64,000 bases of DNA from NCBI RefSeq assembly GCF_003268885.1, contig NZ_QLSX01000002.1:62001-126000 (forward strand), in the 5' to 3' direction. The notes under the pieces were generated by a model. The model was not told the origin of the DNA and ran no database searches. It worked only from the letters and a program-made list of their open reading frames with translations. The stretch comes from Onishia taeanensis (GTDB lineage Bacteria; Pseudomonadota; Gammaproteobacteria; Pseudomonadales; Halomonadaceae). Positions 58,155 to 64,000 of the stretch are shown here, one piece after another. The translations under genes were made by a program, and so were the position numbers. Numbering within the stretch: position 1 is the stretch's first letter; every line of letters begins with the position of its first letter.

Positions 58155-59447
58155 TCACTGCTGCAAGCGCTCGAGCAGCGATACCGTGGCGAAGCCATCA
58201 GGCGTCAGACCCTGAGCCGCCTGAAAGGCCCGCAGCCCGGCGCGGGTGTTGGGGCCCATGATGCCGTCCGGCGTCCCTGTGGCGAAGCCACGAGCGTTCA
58301 GCGAGCGCTGCAGCTCGCGGACCTGCGCCCTGGAAAGCGGCGTTTCCTGGCGCGGCCAGTCGGCGCGAATGCCAGGCTCTCCCGCCACCCGGCGCGAAAG
58401 GGTGCCCACCGCCAGCGCATAGCTGGTGGCGGTGTTGTAGCGAAGGATGGCGCGATAGTTGCCGCCAACCAGGAAGGCGGGGCCACGAGCGCCGGCAGGC
58501 GTGAGGATCGATGCCTTGCCAAGCGCCGGCAGCGCCTCGCCGTCTGTCGCGCGCACGCCCTGTGCCGCCCAGGCCTGGCTTGAGCGCCGCGTGGCCAGCT
58601 CGGTCTGGGAATAATCGAAATCCGCAGGCAGGCGCACCTCGACACCCCAGGGCTCGCCGGCCTGCCAGCCGGCTCGCGCGAGGTAGTTGGCGGTGGAGGC
58701 CATGACGTCGGGAATGCTGCCCCAGATGTCGCGGCGGCCATCACCGTCGCCGTCCTCGGCATAGGCGAGGAAGCTAGACGGCAGGAACTGGGTATGCCCC
58801 ATGGCTCCGGCCCAACTACCGATCATGCGATCCGGGGCGATATCGCCGTTCTGGATGATCTTGAGCGCAGCGATCAGCTCGTCATGGGCGAAGTCGCGGC
58901 GGCGGCCATCGAAGGCCAGGGTCGCTAGGGAATTCAGCGTCGAGAAACTGCCGAAGTTGCTGCCGTAGTTGCTTTCCACCCCCCATATCGCCACCAGCAC
59001 CTCCGCCGGCACACCGTAGCGACTGGCCATACGCTCCGCCGTGGCACGATGCTCGGCTAGGCGCTTGCGGCCGTTGGTCACCCGGGTCGATGAAACGGCC
59101 GTGTCCAGGTACTGCCAGATAGGGCGCACGAACTCGGGCTGGGCGCGATCGTACTCGAGGATCTTGGGTTGGAAGCGAACATCGGCCAGGGCCCGATCGA
59201 GCGTCGACTCGGCAATGCCCTTGGCCCGTGCTTCGCGGCGGAAATCGGCGAGCCAGGCCTCGAAAGAGGCCGGCGACTCGGCCTGCGCGTTAACGTCCTG
59301 TCTGCTATCGGCGGCCGGTGCCGTCGCCTGATCAGTTGCCTGGGACGAGGATGTTGCCGAGGCTTGGCTCTGGGCTTGGCTGACCTGACTGCTCTGGCAG
59401 CCGACCAGGGTGCTCAACAGCAGCGAGCATACGAGGATCCTGCGCAT
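58155..59447 (-). CDS. Lytic murein transglycosylase MltB-type lipoprotein with peptidoglycan-binding domain
   Basis: 430 residues. A lipoprotein signal peptide (RRILVCSLLLSTLVGC) gives an outer-membrane anchor at the Cys after LVG. A Ser/Gln/Ala-rich linker leads to an MltB-type SLT fold: VAIWGVESNYGSNFG contains the catalytic Glu, and GAMGHTQFLPSSFLAYA is the second motif. The last 60 residues are a peptidoglycan-binding domain (LQRSLNARGFATGTPDGIMG), absent from E. coli MltB. The ATG at 59447 starts the lipobox; ATGs at 59465/59468 would add a short tail. Confidence 0.92.
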   Translation of the reverse strand: MRRILVCSLLLSTLVGCQSSQVSQAQSQASATSSSQATDQATAPAADSRQDVNAQAESPASFEAWLADFRREARAKGIAESTLDRALADVRFQPKILEYDRAQPEFVRPIWQYLDTAVSSTRVTNGRKRLAEHRATAERMASRYGVPAEVLVAIWGVESNYGSNFGSFSTLNSLATLAFDGRRRDFAHDELIAALKIIQNGDIAPDRMIGSWAGAMGHTQFLPSSFLAYAEDGDGDGRRDIWGSIPDVMASTANYLARAGWQAGEPWGVEVRLPADFDYSQTELATRRSSQAWAAQGVRATDGEALPALGKASILTPAGARGPAFLVGGNYRAILRYNTATSYALAVGTLSRRVAGEPGIRADWPRQETPLSRAQVRELQRSLNARGFATGTPDGIMGPNTRAGLRAFQAAQGLTPDGFATVSLLERLQQ

Positions 59448-59544
59448 GGCGGGGTGATACTCCATCATCACGAATAAAGGAGAGCATCATCGCGCAGATC
59501 GATCCAGGCCACCAGCCTTCCCGCCGCGCCAACCAGCGGTATCG

Positions 59545-60012
59545 CTACAGAAGCTGCCAAAACCGAAGGATCACAGCCAAGTGGCAGGCGACCACCACGA
59601 CGGTCAGCACATTGCGCAGCCCTCGATACCACTCGGGTAGCCCAACACTGCCAGTCGCACTCGCCTCATAGCCGCGCACCGCGATATAGCCGAGCATCAG
59701 CAGCGCGGTGCCCGGCGCCCCGCCCCACAGCAAGGCCGGCCAGGCCATCAGGCTGGGCACCATGCTCAGCATGACACGGCCGCGAAATGCCGGGCTCTTC
59801 GGTGCATCTCGGCCCATGGCGAGCCCCCAGTGGATGCCGCCGAGAAAGGACAGTATCACCGCGCTGTAATAGACAAAGGCCTGTATGGCGAAGACCGACC
59901 AAGCCCCTGGCGCCCACCAGGCGCCCAGGGCCGTGGCCACAAAGGGCAGCAGCCCGGCCAGGCCCAGCATGACGGGTAGACGACGATCATCAGATAGGGA
60001 CAGTACGTGCAT
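59545..60012 (-). CDS. DUF3429 membrane protein
   Basis: 155 residues, four to five hydrophobic helices, with the family block SFLGGIHWGLAMGRD near residue 60. No function is known for DUF3429. Its ATG at 60012 overlaps the photolyase stop, so it belongs to the DUF2256-phr-DUF3429 operon. A GTG one codon upstream is possible. Confidence 0.85.
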   Translation of the reverse strand: MHVLSLSDDRRLPVMLGLAGLLPFVATALGAWWAPGAWSVFAIQAFVYYSAVILSFLGGIHWGLAMGRDAPKSPAFRGRVMLSMVPSLMAWPALLWGGAPGTALLMLGYIAVRGYEASATGSVGLPEWYRGLRNVLTVVVVACHLAVILRFWQLL

Positions 60013-61481
60013 CACGTCTCCCTGGCAGCGTCGAAAGGAGGAGTGTCGACAGCGGCAGAATCAACAAGAGATGAGTCGCCAGTAGAGGATGGCAGCGCCA
60101 TCAAGGCGTCGCCCCAGGCATCGGGGATGACACAGGGTGCAGGGAAGGCGTCGGGGGCCGCGCGCCAGGGCTGATGGCGAGCCTCACCTTCGGCCAGACG
60201 CTCAAGCTCGGGTCGCCAATGGCTCACATAGTCGCCGGCCGGGTCGTAGTGCTGCGCTTGCCAGAGCACATTGAAATAGCGCCCGCGGCTCGCCTCTCGT
60301 CCGACGCCGGCCACATACCCCCAGTTGCCCCAGTTGCTGGCGACGTCGAAGTCGATCAGGCAGTGTTCGAACCAGGCCGCGCCCAGGCGCCAGTCGATGC
60401 CCAGGTCATGCACCAGGAAGCTGGCCACATTCTGGCGCATCCGATTGGACTGCCAGCCGGTGGACGCAAGCTCGCGCATGCCAGCATCGATGAACGGCAC
60501 GCCGGTCTCGCCGCGACACCAGTCGTGAAAGGCCGGTGGCGGTTCGGGCAACGTTCGAGGGCCAAAGAGCAAGCCCCCTTCCTTTCGAGCGACCCAGTGA
60601 AAGTACTCCCGCCACATGAGCTCGAAGATCACCCAATAGCTCGACTCACAGGCGCCATGGTCAAGCTCCCATGTCCGCACCTGGTCATGAACCTGCCGCG
60701 CCGACAGACAGCCGGTCGCCAGCCAGGGCGACAGCCGGGTAGAGAACTCGGCGCCCAGCAGGCCATTGCGTGTCTTTTTATAGCGAGCGATGGCGCCGCT
60801 ATGCCAGAGATAGTGATCGAGTCGCGCCTGAGCGGCTTCCTCGCCGCCCTGAAAACGAAAATCGCCGCGCGGGTCGGGGCGCCAGGCGGCGGCCTCCTCA
60901 CAGACATCCTTAAGAGGCGGCAGTCCTCTAGGCGCTTTCTCCGGCCATAGCGGCAGCGTGATCGGCGCAGGCTGAGCTGGCGGTACGCTGCTTTCTGCTT
61001 CCATGCGCCGACGAAAGGCCGAGAAACTGCCCGGCAAATCCTCAAGAGCAAAGGGCAGCGCCTGATCGTCGAACAGGGTATCGCCCTGGCAGCGACGAAG
61101 GTTGCAGCTCTCCGGCAATTGCTCGGTGAGTCTTGTCAGGTCGGTGGCCTCGTCATGTCCTGCAGCGTCACGCACATGAATGCGCAAGACACCTACTGAG
61201 GCAGTAAGTTCGGCAATCACCGTCGGCGGATCACCGACGCGCACCAGTAGATCCCCTCCCCGTTTAAGAAGCTCGCCACGCAGGGCGATCAGGCTCTGCC
61301 AGAGAAAGCAAAGCCGGGCTGCACCGATGCGACGCGACGACAGACCTGGCGCAAGGGGCGAAAGCCAGCGTTCGTCGAGCACGTAGACACACATCAGGGA
61401 GCCCGGCGGCGAATCAAAGTGGAACAGCGGGTTATCGGCCAGGCGCAGATCATCGCGCAGCCAAACCAATTCAGGATTCAT
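60012..61481 (-). CDS. DASH-type cryptochrome/photolyase
   Basis: A 489-residue flavoprotein of the photolyase superfamily. The alpha/beta antenna domain starts with ELVWLRDDLRLADNPLFHF. The FAD domain has ARYKKTRNGLLGAEFSTRLS, GMRELASTGWQSNRMRQNVA, and the end NWGNWGYVAGVGREASRGRY with YDPAGDYVSHWRPEL, which is the CRY-DASH form. Such proteins repair cyclobutane dimers mainly in single-stranded DNA or act as blue-light sensors. The ATG at 61481 overlaps the DUF2256 stop by 4 bases (ATGA). A Ser/Asp-rich tail of about 35 residues follows the core. Confidence 0.92.
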   Translation of the reverse strand: MNPELVWLRDDLRLADNPLFHFDSPPGSLMCVYVLDERWLSPLAPGLSSRRIGAARLCFLWQSLIALRGELLKRGGDLLVRVGDPPTVIAELTASVGVLRIHVRDAAGHDEATDLTRLTEQLPESCNLRRCQGDTLFDDQALPFALEDLPGSFSAFRRRMEAESSVPPAQPAPITLPLWPEKAPRGLPPLKDVCEEAAAWRPDPRGDFRFQGGEEAAQARLDHYLWHSGAIARYKKTRNGLLGAEFSTRLSPWLATGCLSARQVHDQVRTWELDHGACESSYWVIFELMWREYFHWVARKEGGLLFGPRTLPEPPPAFHDWCRGETGVPFIDAGMRELASTGWQSNRMRQNVASFLVHDLGIDWRLGAAWFEHCLIDFDVASNWGNWGYVAGVGREASRGRYFNVLWQAQHYDPAGDYVSHWRPELERLAEGEARHQPWRAAPDAFPAPCVIPDAWGDALMALPSSTGDSSLVDSAAVDTPPFDAARET

Positions 61482-61630
61482 GCCGACCGCCTGGCGCGAC
61501 GCGCCTCTCGGCGACAGCGTTCGCTGCAATGTTGCACCTCATCCCAGCAGCGAGCCCACTTGCGCCGCCAGCGAAAGGGGCGCTCGCACTGGCGACAGGT
61601 CTTGACGGGAAGCTCAGCCTTGCGTCGCAT
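61478..61630 (-). CDS. DUF2256 zinc-ribbon mini-protein
   Basis: A 50-residue, very basic protein below usual ORF cut-offs. It reads MRRKAELPVKTCRQCERPFR then WRRKWARCWDEVQHCSERCR and an Arg-rich tail. The pattern C-x2-C ... C-x6-C-x3-C (cysteines 12, 15, 28, 35, 39) with WRRKW and WDEV is the DUF2256 family, often found next to photolyase or cryptochrome genes. AAGGTGAT lies about 7 bases before the ATG, and the TGA overlaps the phr start by 4 bases. Nucleic-acid binding is likely from charge but not shown. Confidence 0.85.
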   Translation of the reverse strand: MRRKAELPVKTCRQCERPFRWRRKWARCWDEVQHCSERCRREARRARRSA

Positions 61631-62023
61631 GCCATCACCTTAGGAAGTGCCAAGAGGCAGGTCGATAAATTGGACAAATAAATTAATTCGTATAGGTATT
61701 GTACACCAAAATATAGGTAACGTACCCGACATCTCCAACGGCGGGCGCAAACCGCTAGCATCATCAATGCCACCGGCCCCACCCACCGATGCCAGAACCG
61801 GCAGCGCAGTGGAGCCAATGCAAGACAGACAAGCGTTGATGATTCAAGGCGATAAAGCGGTTAGCAGCACCTGCGTCGAGCGATCCTTTACGCTAGAGTA
61901 GGGCGGCGTCTGGCCCTGAGATGGATCACGCCATGCCGCCAACGCCGGCCCAGTGGGCTTGCCTTGGCGAATGACAACGGGTATCACCCCAATTTCCCCG
62001 GACCCGCGCAGGACGAACGATCG
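61631..62023. promoter_or_regulatory. Divergent DUF2256/phr - mrpA region with direct repeats
   Basis: A 393-base gap without a supportable gene. An AT-rich stretch (61665-61720) carries TATAGGTATTGTACACC (61691-61707) and TATAGGTAACGTACCC (61712-61727), direct repeats 21 bp apart sharing TATAGGTA-N2-GTAC. The palindrome TGTACA is at 61700-61705. They lie 60-100 bases before the DUF2256 start, a place for an operator or activator box. No clear mrpA promoter was identified; AGGACGAACG precedes its ATG. Confidence 0.5.
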
Positions 62024-64000
62024 ATGACATTGCTCTGGATTCCCTTGCTGACCCTGCTGGGCGTGCTGGCTCCCATGTGCCTCGAGCGATATGGGCGCAA
62101 CCTGTGCTCCCTGGGCACGGCCACGCCACCGGCTATTGCACTGCTGCTGACCCTGACCCTGGTACCGGCTCTCTCGGCCGGCGAGGTGCCCCGCATTGCC
62201 ATCAGTTGGATTCCCCAACTGGGGCTGGATCTGGCCTTCCGCCTGGACGGCCTGTCGCTGCTGTTCACTACGCTGATCCTGGGCATCGGCCTGCTGATCA
62301 TCCTCTATGCGCGCTACTACCTGGCGCCCGAGGAGCCCTTCGGCCGCTTCAATGCCTACCTGATGCTGTTCATGTTCTCGATGGTCGGCATCGTCATGGC
62401 CGACAACCTGCTGCTGCTGTGGGTGTTCTGGGAGATGACCAGCCTGTCGTCCTTCCTGCTGATCGGCTTCTGGTCGTCCCAGAGCGATGCCCGCAAGGGG
62501 GCACGCATGGCGCTGACCGTCACCGGTGCCGGGGGCCTTGCGCTGCTCGCGGGCCTTTTGCTGATCGGCGACATGGTCGGCAGCTTCGACATGGGGGTGG
62601 TGCTCGATAGCGCTGACGTCATCCTCGCTGACCCGCGCTACCCGGTCATGCTGGTGCTGGTGCTGATCGGTGCTTTCGCCAAGTCGGCCCAGTTCCCCTT
62701 CCAGTTCTGGCTTCCCAATGCCATGGCCGCCCCGACCCCAGTCTCCGCCTATCTGCACTCGGCCACCATGGTCAAGGCCGGCATCTTCCTGCTGGCGCGT
62801 CTGCATCCGGCGATCGGCGACAGCGCCATGTGGGGCTGGCTGGTCACGCTGACCGGCATGACCACCTTCCTCTATGGGGCCTGGTTCGCGCTGCTCAAAA
62901 CGGATCTCAAGGGTATTCTGGCCTTTTCCACGGTCAGCCACCTGGGGCTGATCACCGCGCTGTTGGGCATCGGTAGCCCGATGGCGATCCTTGCCGCGCT
63001 CTTCCACATTCTCAACCATGCCACCTTCAAGGGTGCGCTGTTCATGAGTTCGGGGATCATCGATCACGAAGCAGGCACCCGGGAGCTTGCCAAGCTGGGC
63101 GGACTGCGCCGGGCGATGCCGGTCACCGCCCTGCTGATGACCCTGGCGGCGGCCTCGATGGCCGGGGTGCCGCTGCTCAACGGCTTTCTCTCCAAGGAAC
63201 TGTTCTTCAAGGAGACGCTGGATGCCGGCCTGCTCGGCGGGCTGGGGTGGCTGCTGCCGCTGCTGGCGACCCTCGGCGGGGTGCTGTCGGTGGCCTATTC
63301 GCTGCGCCTGGTGCATGCAGTTTTCTTCAAGCCGGCCAAGACCGCGCCGCCGAAACATCCGCATGAGCCGCCGCGGCTGATGCGAGTGCCGGTGGAATTT
63401 CTGGTCATGCTCTGCGTCGCGGTGGGCCTGTTCCCGGCATTGCTGGCCACCGGCCTGCTGGATCTCGCCACCCAGGCGGTGCTGGGCGAATCACTCGAGT
63501 TCAAGCTGGCCATCTGGCATGGCGTCAATGCCCCCCTGGCGATGAGCATGATCGCGCTGGGCAGCGGCGTTGCACTCTATGGCGTGCATGCCTCAATCCG
63601 ACGCTTCGTGCGTCAGTTCGCCACTACCGATGCGCGAATGATCTTCGAGAGCAGCATTCAGCGGCTGGTGGCACGCAGTCAATCGCTGACCGCACGCCTT
63701 GAGAACGGCTCACTGCAGCGCTATATGAGCCTGCTGCTGGGCGCGGCGCTACTACTTGCCACCCTGGGCCTCCTGGAGCTGCCGCAGTTGTCGGGCGGAA
63801 AGCTAGAGGGCGAGCTTGACGGCGTACTGATGCTTGGCGCGGCGCTGCTGATCTTCGGCGCCCTGGGGACCGTCGTGACCCATCGCTATCGCCTGGTGTC
63901 GCTGCTGATGCTGTCGGTGGTGGGGCTGGTGGTTTCATTGACCTTCGCCCGCTTCTCGGCTCCCGACCTGGCGATGACCCAGCTCTCAGTCGAGGTGGTG
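62024..64000 (+). CDS. mrpA: Mrp-type Na+/H+ antiporter subunit A (partial, 3' end outside)
   Basis: 659 codons are seen without a stop, running off the window. The product is the large NuoL-like subunit of a multisubunit monovalent cation/proton antiporter. Typical blocks are [80 protein letters not shown] and [16 protein letters not shown]. Lys and His residues in the helices match those used for proton transfer. After about residue 560 the MrpA-specific C-terminal part begins ([12 protein letters not shown]). Full MrpA is usually longer still, or fused to MrpB; this cannot be decided here. The Na+ export role suits a salt-living host. Confidence 0.95.
   Translation, partial: MTLLWIPLLTLLGVLAPMCLERYGRNLCSLGTATPPAIALLLTLTLVPALSAGEVPRIAISWIPQLGLDLAFRLDGLSLLFTTLILGIGLLIILYARYYLAPEEPFGRFNAYLMLFMFSMVGIVMADNLLLLWVFWEMTSLSSFLLIGFWSSQSDARKGARMALTVTGAGGLALLAGLLLIGDMVGSFDMGVVLDSADVILADPRYPVMLVLVLIGAFAKSAQFPFQFWLPNAMAAPTPVSAYLHSATMVKAGIFLLARLHPAIGDSAMWGWLVTLTGMTTFLYGAWFALLKTDLKGILAFSTVSHLGLITALLGIGSPMAILAALFHILNHATFKGALFMSSGIIDHEAGTRELAKLGGLRRAMPVTALLMTLAAASMAGVPLLNGFLSKELFFKETLDAGLLGGLGWLLPLLATLGGVLSVAYSLRLVHAVFFKPAKTAPPKHPHEPPRLMRVPVEFLVMLCVAVGLFPALLATGLLDLATQAVLGESLEFKLAIWHGVNAPLAMSMIALGSGVALYGVHASIRRFVRQFATTDARMIFESSIQRLVARSQSLTARLENGSLQRYMSLLLGAALLLATLGLLELPQLSGGKLEGELDGVLMLGAALLIFGALGTVVTHRYRLVSLLMLSVVGLVVSLTFARFSAPDLAMTQLSVEVV

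Noticed and set aside
61844-63364. Long minus-strand open frame of about 506 codons
   Set aside because: It is antisense to mrpA, whose plus-strand product has clear membrane-subunit motifs. The minus frame gives a low-complexity Gln/Arg/His-rich sequence typical of a GC-rich shadow.

Overview
The window looks like chromosome from a moderately halophilic gammaproteobacterium of the Halomonadaceae (Halomonas or Chromohalobacter type). This rests on GC-rich coding sequence, gammaproteobacterial housekeeping order (rpsU-dnaG-rpoD with divergent tsaD; lptD-surA-pdxA-rsmA-apaG-apaH), a betaine-catabolism island, a PHA repressor (phaR) and an Mrp-type Na+/H+ antiporter at the right edge. Genus is inferred from gene content only.

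Region 1 (965-31848) is a nearly complete route from glycine betaine to pyruvate. A BCCT carrier (14634-16208) imports betaine. GbcAB (Rieske oxygenase plus reductase) demethylates it to dimethylglycine, releasing formaldehyde. DgcA/DgcB with a dedicated EtfAB takes dimethylglycine to sarcosine. Heterotetrameric SoxBDAG takes sarcosine to glycine. GlyA makes serine and SdaA deaminates it to pyruvate. One-carbon units are handled by PurU, by a glutathione-independent formaldehyde dehydrogenase (fdhA) and by the glutathione pathway (adhC/frmA plus fghA). Two GlxA-type AraC regulators lie here: one very like GbdR (25904-27043) and one beside glyA-sox that may be SouR-like. Two LysR regulators sit divergently from adhC and sdaA. 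A conserved uncharacterised protein and an M19 dipeptidase homologue lacking its first metal ligands are in the dgc operon. Repeated boxes in several promoters, including CATGCC-N7-GACAT, are candidate operators. No choline-to-betaine genes are in the window.

Region 2 (33080-40587) holds the macromolecular-synthesis operon rpsU-dnaG-rpoD, divergent tsaD, plsY, and folB-folK. The 3' end of tsaD is followed by a 134-bp tandem duplication of itself.

Region 3 (40769-49232, minus strand) contains cca-glpE, apaH, and the lptD-surA-pdxA-rsmA-apaG envelope/ribosome operon. SurA has only one parvulin domain. Divergent amgK-murU (peptidoglycan recycling), an OsmC-like gene and speD follow on the plus strand.

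Region 4 (52772-61630) has coq7, a HIT protein, prkB with a thioesterase, purD, phaR with divergent rsmE, mltB, and an operon of a DUF2256 mini-protein, a DASH-type cryptochrome/photolyase and DUF3429. The 50-residue DUF2256 gene is easily missed. The window ends inside mrpA (62024 onward). No rRNA, tRNA, CRISPR array, IS element or prophage was recognised.
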